Shown: positions 35,550 to 46,292, counted from the stretch's first letter. The stretch is DNA of 64,000 nucleotides from Candidatus Bathycorpusculum sp. (GCA_009778385.1 WRJX01000105.1:62001-126000); one strand, 5' to 3'. Notes: generated from the letters alone by a model not told the origin. A program made the numbers and translations.

Positions 35550-36329
35550 TTATCTAAGTTTAACGTTGAAAAACACTTCAAAGTTTTTAGCGATCTGCTC
35601 AGCCGCATCATAAACGGGCATATTTTTGATTTCAGCAATTGCTTCCATCACAGCCCAAATATAAGAGGGCTTAGTTAGTTGCCCACTAAATGGTTTCTTC
35701 CGGTAAATTACCGGACCGTCAGTTTCAGGTAGCAAGTTAGTTATAGGGGTTTGTTTTACAACCTCACGGATACCATTAGAGTAGACAACTGGTGGGCCTT
35801 CAGTGATAAAGTAGCCTAAGTCTATTGCTTTGCTTAATGTTTCCATTGGATGACTAAACCAGTGAAGCAACACACGTTTCACATTGTAAGACTGCAACAT
35901 ATCCACGATTTTGTCTGTTGTACCTCGTGAATGAATAACTACTGGCAGACAGAGTTGCTCAGCAAGACGAAGCATTTTATCAAAAACAAACATCTGCTTT
36001 TCCCAAATAGTTTCGTATTTATAGTCTAAACCGATTTCACCGATAGCCACAATATGCCTTTTTTGACTTTGTTGCAGGATGAAATCTATTGTTTCTTGCA
36101 GTTCATCTTCTTTTAAAAAATTGACATTCCAAGGGTGTATCCCAAGGGCTGGATAAATTAAGTCAGGGTATTCTTCAGCCAGTTTAACGTCGTTTTGGCA
36201 TGATTTCAGATCTACCGAACTGGTAACTAATGCAGACATTCCAGCAGTTTTGGCGTCCGCTATTACTTCAGTTAAATGTCCAGTGTATTCTGCGTCGGAA
36301 AGATGGATATGTGCGTCTACTAGTTTCAT
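35550..36329 (-). CDS. tatD: TatD-family metal-dependent hydrolase
   Basis: The 259-aa TIM-barrel hydrolase has DAHIHLSD near the start, ALGIHPWNV, AIGEIGLDYKY, PVVIHSRGT, VLLHWFSH and LPETDGPV, the ordered metal-binding motifs of TatD DNases. TatD proteins are 3'-5' exonucleases or related phosphoesterases acting in DNA repair and quality control. An ATG start; single gene on the minus strand. Confidence 0.92.
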   Translation of the reverse strand: MKLVDAHIHLSDAEYTGHLTEVIADAKTAGMSALVTSSVDLKSCQNDVKLAEEYPDLIYPALGIHPWNVNFLKEDELQETIDFILQQSQKRHIVAIGEIGLDYKYETIWEKQMFVFDKMLRLAEQLCLPVVIHSRGTTDKIVDMLQSYNVKRVLLHWFSHPMETLSKAIDLGYFITEGPPVVYSNGIREVVKQTPITNLLPETDGPVIYRKKPFSGQLTKPSYIWAVMEAIAEIKNMPVYDAAEQIAKNFEVFFNVKLR

Positions 36330-36871
36330 CTTCGTCAGCGCCTAATATCATGCACCATTTTTATAACTTTTCTTATCACCAATTAACTCTTCTGGTATAA
36401 ACGCACTTTAAAGAAATAAACAACCATCATTTCCCGAAGCAAGTTGTCAGTTAGATATTTTGAAGTGTTTTCAAAACCGATATATGCATAGACATTGCTA
36501 TCATGGTTTGTATAGCCATTCTTAGATTAGTTTTGAGTATCCAAACAAGTACACCCCAGTTTTTTCTGATGTATCCATATAACCATAGTTATTAGCATTG
36601 TTAACATTCATCCCTCAGTTGATACTATCCAGATTTTGATTTTATGTTGTTTTTGGACAACCTGAACCTCAAAAAGCACCTACAGTATAAAGAGGTTTGT
36701 TCATGAGATATTCTAAAACTTGCTAACCTTTAACTCATTTTTAAGAAGCAAGACAAAAATTAGAAAAACTAAACAGTGAAATAAGCTGTTTCTGGAAATG
36801 ATAAAAGAAACAAACAACAATAAAGGTTAAATATTGCTTTAATTAGAAAAAGAAGCGTTAGAGATGTCGTT
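36330..36871. promoter_or_regulatory. Divergent intergenic region upstream of the histone gene
   Basis: 540 A/T-rich bases with no supported coding region. AGGTTAAATATTG at about 36824-36836 is a BRE/TATA-like element about 40 bases before the histone ATG, appropriate for a strong promoter. The TatD promoter should lie at the other end. Nothing else was recognised. Confidence 0.5.
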
Positions 36872-37093
36872 ATGACCGAATTAGAAATAGCTGTAGCCCC
36901 CATGCATAGATTATGCAAAAAAGCAGGAGCAGACCGTGTAAGTGAAGCAGCGGCCAAAGAACTCGCAAAAGCCCTCGAAGAAATAGGCGTAAAAATCGCT
37001 AAAGAATCCTTAGATTTTGCAATGCACGCAGGTAGAAAAACCATCAAATCCGAAGATATAGAAATTGCCGCCAAAAAAGTCATGGGCAAATAG
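36872..37093 (+). CDS. Archaeal histone
   Basis: The 73-aa protein is a single histone fold: an N-terminal helix [21 protein letters not shown], the long central helix [22 protein letters not shown], and the C-terminal [18 protein letters not shown] with the T/K and RxTxxxxD signature. It binds and wraps DNA as dimers and larger assemblies. No tails. The Arg-Thr loop pair AGADRVS and GRKTI is conserved. A TATA-like element stands about 40 bases before ATG. Confidence 0.97.
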   Translation: MTELEIAVAPMHRLCKKAGADRVSEAAAKELAKALEEIGVKIAKESLDFAMHAGRKTIKSEDIEIAAKKVMGK

Positions 37094-37323
37094 ATAACGT
37101 TCATAAATTAACCACTTTCCCCTTCTTCTTTCTTTTTAACAATTTACCCATTAAAGTGTTTTTGACCATGTTTTAACTTGAAAAAGTGTTATTACGATCT
37201 ACTTCCTATTGGCTAACTACATACAATAAAAACAGGTTCATCCAATAACAAGCCGGAATCGGTTTGGTGGCGAATTGCAAATAAACCAGCAAACAAGTAT
37301 TTTACATTGAAAGGGTCTGTGTT

Positions 37324-38871
37324 ATGACTGACGTTGTGTTTACTTTTGAAGTTCATCAGCCGCATCGGCTTAAAAGGAGCATGTTTTGGGAAGGCAAAGT
37401 TTTCAAACGTCTAACCAAGAAAGAACTTTTTGATTACTACTTTGACAATGAAGGCGATAGAGAGATTTTCAAGCGGGCAGCACGCAAATGCTATTTTCCT
37501 TCAAATCAAATACTGCTCGATCTAATCGACAGATATCACCACGATCGTAAACCAGTCAAGGTTGCGTTTAGTCTTTCAGGAGTGTTTTTAGAACAATGCG
37601 AAATGTTCGACAAAGACTTGCTTGAAACATTCAAGCAACTTGCAAAAACAGGCAAAGTAGAATTTCTAAACCAAACATATTACCATTCAATAGCCAGTCT
37701 CTACCCAGATAAAGCAGAGTTCATTGAACAGATAAAAATGCACCGTCAACTCATCCAAGACCTACTCGGCTACACACCCAACGTTTTTGAAAACACAGAG
37801 TTACTCTACAACAACACTATCGCCAAAACGGTGGAAGACATGGGTTACAAGGGCATCTACACTGAAGGTATAGAAAAAATTCTTGGTGGAAAATCCCCAA
37901 ACTTTCTCTACACCCCAAAAGGCTGCAAAAAGATACGCATCCTTCTGCGCAATTACAAGTTAACAGATGACATAGGTTTTCGTTTCAGTGCACGTTGGTG
38001 GCCAGATTGGCCGTTAACAGCTGAAAAATATGCTCACTGGCTTGCGGGCACAAAAGGCGAAATAATCAACATTTTTCCCGATTATGAAACCTTTGGAGAA
38101 CATCATTGGCCGGAAACAGGTATTCATAATTTTTTGCGTCATATACCTGAGAAACTGCTTGAGTATGATAACTTGAAAATGATTATGCCATCAGAAGCGG
38201 TTGAGCGCCATATTTCAGCGGGAGATATTGATGTTCCTGAAACCGAATTTACGGTGTCTTGGGCTGATGTAGCACGAGATTCAACAGGTTGGCTGGGCAA
38301 TGTGATGCAGTGGGCATACTACACTGCCCTGCGTCGATTGGAACCCTTAGCTAAAGAGTCAGATGATCCTGAATGGCTAAGGCTTTGGAGAAATTTTCAA
38401 ACAAGCGATCACCTTTACTACATGTTCACTGCCGGGGGCGGACCAGGCGAAGTACATTCATATTTTAGCCCCTATGAATCACCTATGGATGCTTTTGCAG
38501 TAGCTCAAGCGTTACTTAACGATTTTGAGTCGCGCCTTCGATCGGCAGTTTTAACCGCTAACGAACCGTTTCTCTTCTACACTAGTGGAGGTAAAGAGTA
38601 TTACACGGGTGTTATAGCTTGGAGTCTATATGGGTTCATTAACGCTATTCAAACTATTGATATTAAAGCACTCGAGTTTCACATGGGGACTGGCGACTTC
38701 GAAAACTGGATAAAATACTCCCTCAAAGATGAAGAATTAGCTGCAGAAATTCACCAAATTGCCACTTTAAAGAAAAAGAAAGAGCCCTTACGACAAGCAA
38801 TTGTTACTGCTACAAAGAATCGCTATAAAATTTTGTCAGACAAAGTACAGCAAGCTACACGGCAATTCTAA
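37324..38871 (+). CDS. Glycoside hydrolase family 57 alpha-amylase
   Basis: GH57 retaining glycosidase of 515 aa acting on alpha-glucans. VVFTFEVHQPHRL is the N-terminal conserved region, GKVEFLNQTYYHSIASLYPD the second, FENTELLYNN carries the nucleophile Glu, and NIFPDYETFGEHH carries the acid/base Asp. AEKYAHWL and the helical domain after residue 300 match GH57 amylases. There is no signal peptide, so it acts in the cytoplasm, probably on glycogen. It heads a run of plus-strand genes with glycosyltransferases. AAGGGT precedes the ATG. Confidence 0.94.
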   Translation: MTDVVFTFEVHQPHRLKRSMFWEGKVFKRLTKKELFDYYFDNEGDREIFKRAARKCYFPSNQILLDLIDRYHHDRKPVKVAFSLSGVFLEQCEMFDKDLLETFKQLAKTGKVEFLNQTYYHSIASLYPDKAEFIEQIKMHRQLIQDLLGYTPNVFENTELLYNNTIAKTVEDMGYKGIYTEGIEKILGGKSPNFLYTPKGCKKIRILLRNYKLTDDIGFRFSARWWPDWPLTAEKYAHWLAGTKGEIINIFPDYETFGEHHWPETGIHNFLRHIPEKLLEYDNLKMIMPSEAVERHISAGDIDVPETEFTVSWADVARDSTGWLGNVMQWAYYTALRRLEPLAKESDDPEWLRLWRNFQTSDHLYYMFTAGGGPGEVHSYFSPYESPMDAFAVAQALLNDFESRLRSAVLTANEPFLFYTSGGKEYYTGVIAWSLYGFINAIQTIDIKALEFHMGTGDFENWIKYSLKDEELAAEIHQIATLKKKKEPLRQAIVTATKNRYKILSDKVQQATRQF

Positions 38872-38934
38872 GGTATGTACATGTATTTATAAGAACCCCT
38901 TTTCCTTTATTTCATGTAAACTTGAGGTCACGTT

Positions 38935-39186
38935 ATGAGAGAAGAACTTCCATTCCCAGACAAGGTTCTGCAAACACTTCACAACCTATGCGCTACTGCA
39001 GCCGACCTTTCAAGGCGTAGCGATGAAGTCGCAAGAATTCTACAAATAGACCCTAACGAAATTGAAAGCATCCTTGACAAGTACAAATCAGAAGGTTTCG
39101 CAGAAAGCTTTGTTGACAATGAGGGTAAAAAACGCTATTACCTTAACGGTAGAGGAATAATCAAAGTTTGTTCCTTATTTACTTAA
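38935..39186 (+). CDS. Small winged-helix-like protein in the glucan cluster
   Basis: An 83-aa protein whose KVLQTLHNLCATAADLSRRSDEVARIL and SILDKYKSEGFAESFVDNEGKKRYYLNG suggest a winged helix-turn-helix: recognition helix, then a beta wing ending in tyrosines. GAGGT lies 7 bases before ATG. It lies 63 bases after the amylase and 12 bases before a glycosyltransferase, so it may control the glucan genes. I do not recognise the exact family. Confidence 0.75.
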   Translation: MREELPFPDKVLQTLHNLCATAADLSRRSDEVARILQIDPNEIESILDKYKSEGFAESFVDNEGKKRYYLNGRGIIKVCSLFT

Positions 39187-39198
39187 AGTGACCCGTTT

Positions 39199-39828
39199 AT
39201 GCGCGTAATACTGTTCTCATGGGAGTATCCACCTAGAGTTGTGGGGAAACTTGCTGAATACGTTAGCGCGCTATCCAATAGTCTGGTAAAGAACAAGATT
39301 GATACTTACGTTGTCACGTATCATGATTACTTAACTGGCATGTCGGCTGAAGCGTCAGGAGTAGAAACTTTCCGTGTATCTAACCCTGTAAAAACTCACA
39401 TCGGTGTATTGACATGGGTTCTTACATTAAATCAAGAGATTGAACGGGCAGCAGCCAACATTTATTATGATGCAAAAAAGAAAATTGACTTAATTAACGT
39501 GTTTGATTGGCATTTTGTTCCAGCCGCTATAGCACTCAAAAAAGGGCTTAGAATACCCTTTGTTTACTCAGTGGAAAGCCTTGAAGACCACCGGTCACTT
39601 TCTTCAGACTCAGCCTATAACATGGCAATCAAAAGCATCGAATGGCTAGGGTTCTATGAGTCAAATTGTATTAGCGTTAAATCTGAATGGATGAAAGAAG
39701 AAATCATCCGCATCTACAATGTGCCAAAAGAAAAAATCGTTATCATTCCAACAAAACCTGAAAAATGGATGACAAGTGTCCTTAAAACATACAACTGTGC
39801 AGTTGGAGGCACCAAGATTGAAACATGA
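39199..39828 (+). CDS. Stand-alone GT-B N-terminal domain (glycosyltransferase-like)
   Basis: The 209-aa protein equals only the N-terminal Rossmann half of the neighbouring GT4 enzyme: FSWEYPPRVVGKLAEYVSAL, then DLINVFDWHFVPAAIALKKGLRIPFVYSVES. It ends right after the domain hinge (EKIVIIP). The nucleotide-sugar-binding C-domain with the EX7E motif is absent. The conserved GG of WEYPPRVIGG is changed to GK. The next gene's ribosome site and start lie inside its 3' end, so the truncation looks fixed. It may pair with the full-length enzyme or be decaying. Confidence 0.8.
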   Translation: MRVILFSWEYPPRVVGKLAEYVSALSNSLVKNKIDTYVVTYHDYLTGMSAEASGVETFRVSNPVKTHIGVLTWVLTLNQEIERAAANIYYDAKKKIDLINVFDWHFVPAAIALKKGLRIPFVYSVESLEDHRSLSSDSAYNMAIKSIEWLGFYESNCISVKSEWMKEEIIRIYNVPKEKIVIIPTKPEKWMTSVLKTYNCAVGGTKIET

Positions 39829-41026
39829 ATTAAGTGTTATGATGCTAACTTGGGAGTACCCACCAAGAGTAATCGGCGGCATTTCACCACACGTCTGTTA
39901 CCTCTCCAAAAGTTTAGCTCAGCAAGGCGTAAAAGTTTACGTTGCAACATGCGATTTCCCAGGAGCACCTGCCCATGAAACCACCTTTGACGGCGTTGAA
40001 GTTTACCGTATAGACAGCTACAAAACTCCAGCACCCGATTTTGCCACTTGGGTTTACCTTATGAACCTAAACATGCAAAAAGAAGCAGCTGCAATTGTAC
40101 ACAAACTGGACAACAAAATTGACGTTTTTCATGCACATGACTGGCTAGTGGCAAACGCGGGCATTGGGCTTAAGCACATTTTCAGAAAACCACTTGTGGT
40201 AACCATGCATTCCACTGAAATGGGACGCCGTGACGGCACACATACAACTACAGAAAAAATGATTCATGAAACTGAAGCATGGCTAAACTATGAAGCTTGG
40301 AAAGTAATTTGCTGTAGCGACTACATGATTCAACATGTGAAATGGGCTTTCGGCTTACCAAACGACAAACTAGTCATGGTTCCTAACGGCGTAAACACAA
40401 AAAACTATGATGAAAACAACAACGACATGAAAACGTTCCGAAATTGTTACGCTTTACCAGAAGAAAAAATCATCCTCTATGTTGGCAGACTCGTTTACGA
40501 GAAAGGCATCCATATTTTAATCAACGCAGTGCCTAAAATTTTAAGCAAAGTTAACGCTAAATTCATTATTGTCGGTAGCGGCTACATGAAAGAACAACTG
40601 CTAAACATCGTTCGCAGCATGGGTTTAGAACATAAAGTTCTTTTTGAAGGCTTTGTAGATGAAGAAAATCTAATAAAACTACAAAAAGTCGCTGACGTTT
40701 CTGTTGTACCCAGCCTCTTTGAACCTTTCGGCATTGTAGCACTAGAGGCAATGGCAGCAAAAAGCCCAGTTGTTGTTTCCGACATAGGCGGCTTAACCGA
40801 AATTGTTGAACATGATGTTACAGGTGTGAAGGCTTACCCTAACAATCCTGAATCGTTAGCATGGGGAATAAACAAATTACTGCTTGACCCCATTTATGCC
40901 GCCAAAATCCGCGAGAATGCTTACCACAAAGTTCTTGAAACGTATGACTGGACTAAAATCGCTCAGCAAACCAAAGGTATCTACGAGGAAATACTTGGCG
41001 AGTACTCAAAAAGTTTTTGGGCTTAA
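39818..41026 (+). CDS. GT4-type glycosyltransferase, glycogen-synthase-like
   Basis: The 402-aa GT-B enzyme has MLTWEYPPRVIGGISPHVCYLSK (donor glycine loop), DVFHAHDWLVANAGIGLK, MVPNGVNTKNY at the hinge, ILYVGRLVYEKG, and EPFGIVALEAMAAKSPVVVS with the EX7E motif. Short archaeal glycogen/starch synthases look like this, using ADP- or UDP-glucose. GGAGG 8 bases before TTG 39818 supports that start, giving an 11-base overlap with the upstream gene. Its neighbours (GH57 amylase) and the glgP gene suggest glycogen synthesis. Confidence 0.88.
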   Translation: MKHELSVMMLTWEYPPRVIGGISPHVCYLSKSLAQQGVKVYVATCDFPGAPAHETTFDGVEVYRIDSYKTPAPDFATWVYLMNLNMQKEAAAIVHKLDNKIDVFHAHDWLVANAGIGLKHIFRKPLVVTMHSTEMGRRDGTHTTTEKMIHETEAWLNYEAWKVICCSDYMIQHVKWAFGLPNDKLVMVPNGVNTKNYDENNNDMKTFRNCYALPEEKIILYVGRLVYEKGIHILINAVPKILSKVNAKFIIVGSGYMKEQLLNIVRSMGLEHKVLFEGFVDEENLIKLQKVADVSVVPSLFEPFGIVALEAMAAKSPVVVSDIGGLTEIVEHDVTGVKAYPNNPESLAWGINKLLLDPIYAAKIRENAYHKVLETYDWTKIAQQTKGIYEEILGEYSKSFWA

Positions 41027-41213
41027 TTTTCACTCAGGCAACAAAAGAGCCATCTTTCACAAAAAGAACGGCAAACTTTAGGTCACAATAATACTAACCA
41101 CAGAAGAGTCTATCAAAGTTAAGACCTTGGATAAACATAACCGTAATCATGAACCAAACAACAAAAAGAGTAAACATGAGTTTTATTTAAAACTCAACCT
41201 TATTTAATCCAAG

Positions 41214-42575
41214 TTATTTGCCGATTACTCGGACATCCTCCACCATAATCCATGGTGCAATTAAACCACCAACTTGTCGCTCATTGTTGCCTACAATTTG
41301 GACATTTTTTAGTACTTCAAAAATGTTGCCTGCAAGCATAACATCTCGTGAAGCAAAAACAATTTCACCATTTTTGATTTTCCATACTGGTGTTGCTACA
41401 ACTGAGAATTCGCCACTCACTGGATTACTACTATGTGCACCTTGCAGGTAATAAACAAGTAAACCATCGTCAACTTGCCGTATCATATCGTCCGCTGAAG
41501 AGGTTCCGGGCATTATGTGAAAGTTTGTTATGTCAATGTTTGGTGTAGATAAATACCCAGCGCGCGAAGCATTACCTGTGCTCTCTTTGCCTTCTTTTTT
41601 GGCAGCATAGTTGTCGTAAAGAAAGTTTTTAAGAACCCCTTTATCAATTATCAGGGTTTTTTGGTGTGGTACACCTTCACCATCAAACAGCCAAGTCCTC
41701 ATTCCACCTGAATATGAGCCATCATCATAAATAGTAAGGTTTTCTGAGACAACTTTTTCACCGATTTTTCCCTTAAACGGAGACTGCCCCCGCTGTACAC
41801 TATCGGCCTTTATCGCATTAAGCAACGTGTAACCCAACAAATCTTGCAAAGCAAACTGCGACAAAACCAACTTAGTGGTTTTGGTTTTGATTGGCTTTGT
41901 TTTTAAAGTTGAAACAGAGAGTCTTGCAGCTTCGCTTCCAACCCATGTGGGGTCAATTTTGTAGTTTCTTGCAGCGTTAAACTCAAAACAAACCGGCGTC
42001 ACCTTATCACCATATTTGGCTAAAGTTGCCAAGCTACATTCAATAACAGTACCCTTGTCAAAACCATAGACACCATTAGAGTTGACAACTGCATTGGAAA
42101 TGTAAGCATTTCCTATGCCACCTTCAGCCACAAGAACATTTTTATCAACTTGACTAGCAGAGTCAATCATGACCTGAGATATATTCACCAATTCATCAGA
42201 GCCAATCTCCAAAACTTTACTGTCAAATGTACCATCCAAAACAGAAACATATGGCTTCTTTTGAGCAAAGCCTTTCCAATCAGCATCAGGTTTACTTGCT
42301 TTAGCGGCACTTAACGCGCGAACCACTATATCTTCAATCGCGTTTAGATCGCTAACAATATTTGTATAAGCAAAACCCATGGCCTTGTTGACAACAACTC
42401 TAACTCCAACGCCCCGGTCAATAATCTGGTTAGTCTTATTTACTTGTCCAAGCTCAATACCAACATTGGAAGCTTGCCCCTCGTAAACGTAAGCTTCAGC
42501 TTCAGAGGCCCCCCTTGCAACTGCTACATGAACTGCTTTTTCTGCTATAGTTAACATTTCATCTTTTTCAAGCAC
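41214..42575 (-). CDS. pmbA: TldE/PmbA-type subunit of the TldD-TldE protease
   Basis: The roughly 450-aa protein is the TldE/PmbA-like partner of TldD. It has [39 protein letters not shown] and the C-terminal [33 protein letters not shown]. It has no HExxxH. TldD/E together form a metallopeptidase that digests unfolded or modified peptides. It overlaps the end of tldD, so the two are coupled. The start is uncertain: a GTG at 42575, an ATG 18 bases later, or a TTG at 42596. Confidence 0.9.
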   Translation of the reverse strand: MLEKDEMLTIAEKAVHVAVARGASEAEAYVYEGQASNVGIELGQVNKTNQIIDRGVGVRVVVNKAMGFAYTNIVSDLNAIEDIVVRALSAAKASKPDADWKGFAQKKPYVSVLDGTFDSKVLEIGSDELVNISQVMIDSASQVDKNVLVAEGGIGNAYISNAVVNSNGVYGFDKGTVIECSLATLAKYGDKVTPVCFEFNAARNYKIDPTWVGSEAARLSVSTLKTKPIKTKTTKLVLSQFALQDLLGYTLLNAIKADSVQRGQSPFKGKIGEKVVSENLTIYDDGSYSGGMRTWLFDGEGVPHQKTLIIDKGVLKNFLYDNYAAKKEGKESTGNASRAGYLSTPNIDITNFHIMPGTSSADDMIRQVDDGLLVYYLQGAHSSNPVSGEFSVVATPVWKIKNGEIVFASRDVMLAGNIFEVLKNVQIVGNNERQVGGLIAPWIMVEDVRVIGK

Positions 42576-43953
42576 TGCCACCAACAACCACCTCACTTAA
42601 CCTAATATGCGGTCCGCCATCACCAATAAAAGCGATTTGACCTTTACCACATCTACCCGAATTTATGGCGAAATCTTTGCCTACAGCATCCACTTTTAAC
42701 AGAGTTTCAAGTGTATTACCACTTATTGAAGCATCTCTTACTGAAGCGCCAATTTCACCGTTAACAATTTCATAACCCTCCTGTATGCCAACTTGGAATG
42801 TACCGTCAATATTCGCCTGACCACCTCTAAAACTCTTAAAGAAATAACCCGACTTAACACCTTCTAAAAGTTCTTCAAACTTGTGATCTCTAGGCGCCAT
42901 GTACGTGTTACGCATACGTATAATAGGCTCTACACGAAAATCTTCAGCTCTAGCATTACCTGTTGGTTGAATGTTAAATTTGTAGGCTGTTTCACGATTA
43001 TGCATAAGCCCCGCCACAACACCGTCTTTTATCAACAATGTTTTCTGCGTTGGAACGCCTTCATCATCATATTTAAATGAGCCAAAAGCTCCAGGAATAG
43101 TACCATCATCATAAAAAGTTACCAAGTCTGAACCAATCTTTTTACCCATCGCATTAAACAGAATACCACCTGACAAAGCCAAATCCGCCTCCGCCAAGTG
43201 CCCAAAAGCTTCATGGACAAACACACCCACTACATTTGGACCTAACACAACAGGAGCTTTACCGCCCTTAAGTGATTTAGCTGATAACTGCGCTACTGCA
43301 CGTTTTGCAACGGCTTCACCAATCTCTTGTGGAGGCTGGGCATCAAAAACTTCATAGCCCAATGTAGAGCCAACTTCTTCACGGCTGAAAGTGAAAACAC
43401 CATAACTTTCAACAGAAGCAGTAATTCTTGACCATACAAACATTTTATCCTGCTGAATATTTGTACCCTCACTGTTAACAAAAAAACTGGAACCTGTCAA
43501 ATCTAAGTAGTCCACTGTGCAGCTTTTAATTCGCTTATCATACTGTTGGATTGTCTTGTTTATTTGAAAAATATCTTTGATTTTGTCTTCCATCGCTATG
43601 TCTGCAGGATTCTTTTTTGATTTAACCTCAACATGATCAGTTACTGTTTTAGCCGCTACAAGTTTAATCGGGTTTTTAAGCCGTTGACTTGCAGTTTTAG
43701 CCATTATACACGCATTTGAAACTGCCGTTAACAAAATATCGTCTTCAAACGAACCAACTGAAGCAAAACCCCACGCACCGTTAACAAGTACACGTAGGGC
43801 AACACCATTTTCTATTCCCTGCTTAGCAGCTTCTACACGTTCCTCTTTAAGGGTAAACATGGTTTTATGGAGTTTTTGTGCTCTCGCCTCTGCATAGTAT
43901 GCACCATGTTTCTGCGTAGCAGCTTCTATGATTTTTAAGAGAACTTGTTGCAA
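42568..43953 (-). CDS. tldD: TldD-type zinc metalloprotease subunit
   Basis: TldD is the catalytic subunit, seen from [15 protein letters not shown] with the HExxxH zinc motif. [31 protein letters not shown] and [27 protein letters not shown] are conserved TldD blocks. I place the start at TTG 43953, preceded by AAAAGG at 10 bases; seven further codons upstream are open. First gene of the tldD-pmbA pair. Confidence 0.92.
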   Translation of the reverse strand: MQQVLLKIIEAATQKHGAYYAEARAQKLHKTMFTLKEERVEAAKQGIENGVALRVLVNGAWGFASVGSFEDDILLTAVSNACIMAKTASQRLKNPIKLVAAKTVTDHVEVKSKKNPADIAMEDKIKDIFQINKTIQQYDKRIKSCTVDYLDLTGSSFFVNSEGTNIQQDKMFVWSRITASVESYGVFTFSREEVGSTLGYEVFDAQPPQEIGEAVAKRAVAQLSAKSLKGGKAPVVLGPNVVGVFVHEAFGHLAEADLALSGGILFNAMGKKIGSDLVTFYDDGTIPGAFGSFKYDDEGVPTQKTLLIKDGVVAGLMHNRETAYKFNIQPTGNARAEDFRVEPIIRMRNTYMAPRDHKFEELLEGVKSGYFFKSFRGGQANIDGTFQVGIQEGYEIVNGEIGASVRDASISGNTLETLLKVDAVGKDFAINSGRCGKGQIAFIGDGGPHIRLSEVVVGGSA

Positions 43954-44130
43954 GAGTATCAAACCTTTTGACAAAGAAACAGTTACTAATGATTTTACGG
44001 AAATTAAATTGTTTTGTTTCTATAGAGAAAAGAGGCTGGAACTGCTTATGTGTTATGCATCTATATCGCTATTTCACATAGTCTATTCTTGTTTGCACTT
44101 AGAGTACTCTCTATGGAAACTGCACCACAT

Positions 44131-45426
44131 CTACCAGAAATCAGACATACTCATCTGTTGAGCATGTTTCATAGCAGGCTTAGCTTTAATATGAGATAAA
44201 CTTGACGCATCCAAAGCCAGCTGTCCATAAACTCCATCATAACCTGGAGTAACCTTAAGTGCACCCTCACGAACCTTAACAATAGTTTCTGCTAGCGACA
44301 AATCAACCACAGATGCCAACGCATCTCGCGACGCATCCATAAGCACAGTATATTCATCCCCAAACTTGCCAACTAATGCATAATACTTGCTCCAAACTGT
44401 TTGAGTAGACGGAGAATTAACCCCAAGCACAGCAGAAATAATCTCTGACAAAGGTAGCAAGTGCATAAACACTGGAACACCATCACGTTTAAAGTCTGCT
44501 GGTCTGTCAGCTAATTCTTCGACACGTTGCTCAACGCCTTTGGTTAGACGTCTTCGGCATACGGGACAAATGTTTGCAAATTTTATTGCCTCAGAGGGTG
44601 AATATGAAACTTTACAGTTGCGATGACCTGTCCAATGATATTTGCCGTAGGCGGGATCAGTTTCTATGGTGAATTTTAGCCGTGTGGAATCGTTGGTTTT
44701 TATGGCATCGATGATTTGGTTGTAGGTAAATTGTTTTAACTCAAACACGTTGGCTTCTCTGCCAATACGCCAAGGCCAAAAACTGTGACAATCACTATTT
44801 GATAGTAGCGTGAAACGGTCAAGTTTGCTTAAGCGCCAGTTCATCGCAGGGTCAGAAGAAAGCCCTGTTTCAAGTGCGTGAATGTGTTTTGTCATGTCTT
44901 GATAACAGTCATCTATGCTATCAAAACCGCTAAATGCCCCAAACAAGCTAAACCAAGGTGTCCACGCATGAGCGGGAAAGACCATGTTCCAATCTGAAAC
45001 TGCCATCACTTCCTCAACCAGCTGCGGTGCAGTCATGTTCAAAATTGGTCTGCCATCAGAAGCTAAATCACCAAAACGCGCTAACCGCTCATTAAGTTGT
45101 TCAACCGCTTCAAAATTTGGTGACAGGATAACGTGATGTATCTTTTTTAAATCCTCTTTATAATCAAAAATTGTACAGACTTCGGTTGTAAGCATAAACC
45201 GCGTTTGGGAATAAGGGTTACCTGCGAGTCTAAACAACCCTGTATCGGCATCAGGAGCGAGAGTTTGTTTTATCTCTTTTAGCCAGTCAGGTTGGGTAAA
45301 GTCACCTGTGCCTATGAGGTTTAAGCCTTTGATTTTTGAGTATCGCGCGATTTCAAGCAGGTTCATTTGACTGCTTGTGGCGCGACTGTAACGACCATGA
45401 ATGTGCAGATCAGCAATTACTCGCAT
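44131..45426 (-). CDS. endoQ: Endonuclease Q-like PHP-domain nuclease
   Basis: The 431-aa protein starts VIADLHIHGRYSRATSSQM, a PHP-domain metal motif, followed by GTGDFTQPDWL, VILSPNFEAVEQL, FPAHAWTPWFSLFG and SNSDCHSFWPWRIGREAN. A zinc ribbon (CPVCRRRLTKG with an upstream cysteine near NCKVSYSP) precedes the helical C-terminal part. This order matches EndoQ, which cuts DNA next to deaminated bases (uracil, hypoxanthine) and abasic sites. ATG start, single gene. Confidence 0.9.
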   Translation of the reverse strand: MRVIADLHIHGRYSRATSSQMNLLEIARYSKIKGLNLIGTGDFTQPDWLKEIKQTLAPDADTGLFRLAGNPYSQTRFMLTTEVCTIFDYKEDLKKIHHVILSPNFEAVEQLNERLARFGDLASDGRPILNMTAPQLVEEVMAVSDWNMVFPAHAWTPWFSLFGAFSGFDSIDDCYQDMTKHIHALETGLSSDPAMNWRLSKLDRFTLLSNSDCHSFWPWRIGREANVFELKQFTYNQIIDAIKTNDSTRLKFTIETDPAYGKYHWTGHRNCKVSYSPSEAIKFANICPVCRRRLTKGVEQRVEELADRPADFKRDGVPVFMHLLPLSEIISAVLGVNSPSTQTVWSKYYALVGKFGDEYTVLMDASRDALASVVDLSLAETIVKVREGALKVTPGYDGVYGQLALDASSLSHIKAKPAMKHAQQMSMSDFW

Positions 45427-45526
45427 TAGCTAAACAGTCCCTTATTTGAACATTGGAAGTGCTTTAGGGTTAATAAAGTAGTAGAAAAGTGTTTCTTAGG
45501 TTTAAGCGCTTCATTCTATCGGGGGT

Positions 45527-45892
45527 TTATTCTTGTTCATTTAGAAGATTTTGTTTTAGTTTGCCAAGTGACAGAGCGTTTTTGATTAGGCGTTCAAGGA
45601 TTTCATAGTCAGAATGCTGTACAGTTACTTCTTTAAATTTTACATAATTGTTATTTTTTGCGTCAGTTACCAATTTTTCAAATTCTTCATCAAAAAGTCC
45701 GTTAGTTAAAATCAATTTACCGTCAAGAAGTCTCAAATCACAATCGAAACAGTACTCAAAATCAAACTCCATTTTTCGTCCTTTAGAGTTGCCTTCGCCA
45801 AAATATGTTAAATCATCTAATTTATTGAATGAAACATCGTCAAATTCGATAAATGAAACTCGGGTTTTTTTGATAGCATGATTATGGCTCAA
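45527..45892 (-). CDS. Unknown soluble protein, last gene of the SPFH cluster
   Basis: The 121-aa acidic protein has TRVSFIEFDDVSF, FDFEYCFDCDLRLLDGKLILTNG and FEKLVTDAKNNNYVKFKEVTV blocks, probably an alpha/beta fold. I recognise no family. It starts with a 4-base ATGA overlap with the upstream membrane gene, so it is translated with the SPFH operon. Confidence 0.75.
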   Translation of the reverse strand: MSHNHAIKKTRVSFIEFDDVSFNKLDDLTYFGEGNSKGRKMEFDFEYCFDCDLRLLDGKLILTNGLFDEEFEKLVTDAKNNNYVKFKEVTVQHSDYEILERLIKNALSLGKLKQNLLNEQE

Positions 45893-46275
45893 ATTAACAC
45901 CTCTTTGGAGCCAAAAAAGGGATCCACAGAGTGTTTGTGACGTAATGCAGTGGCAATCCCCAATGCAGCAAGCACTAGCAAGACTAATGCTAACGCGTAC
46001 AGGACGCTGCCTGTGAGATCAAAGAGGAAAACTGCTCCACCAAATGCAATCAATGTTAACCCTAAAGCCATTGTTCCAAATGGACTTCGGGCGTACTTGA
46101 CTGGGTTGCTTGACTGCATGTATGCTAAGGCTAACATCCAACAACCGAACACTAACAGCGTTACCGGTAAAATAAGCATCCAGCTGATAAGTGATGCTGC
46201 ATACAGCAGCACACCCACTGTGACAGCAACTAAGAGCATGGAAGCAGTTAATAGTTGGCGGTTACCTTCATTCAT
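45889..46275 (-). CDS. Four-helix membrane protein in the SPFH cluster
   Basis: The 128-aa protein has four hydrophobic segments, about residues 10-29, 31-52, 68-86 and 88-109, with a short cytoplasmic tail RHKHSVDPFFGSK. It lies 17 bases after the SPFH gene and overlaps the next gene by four bases. Such small membrane proteins often anchor SPFH assemblies, but this is inference. Confidence 0.8.
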   Translation of the reverse strand: MNEGNRQLLTASMLLVAVTVGVLLYAASLISWMLILPVTLLVFGCWMLALAYMQSSNPVKYARSPFGTMALGLTLIAFGGAVFLFDLTGSVLYALALVLLVLAALGIATALRHKHSVDPFFGSKEVLI

Positions 46276-46292
46276 ACTTATCTTTTACTCCG

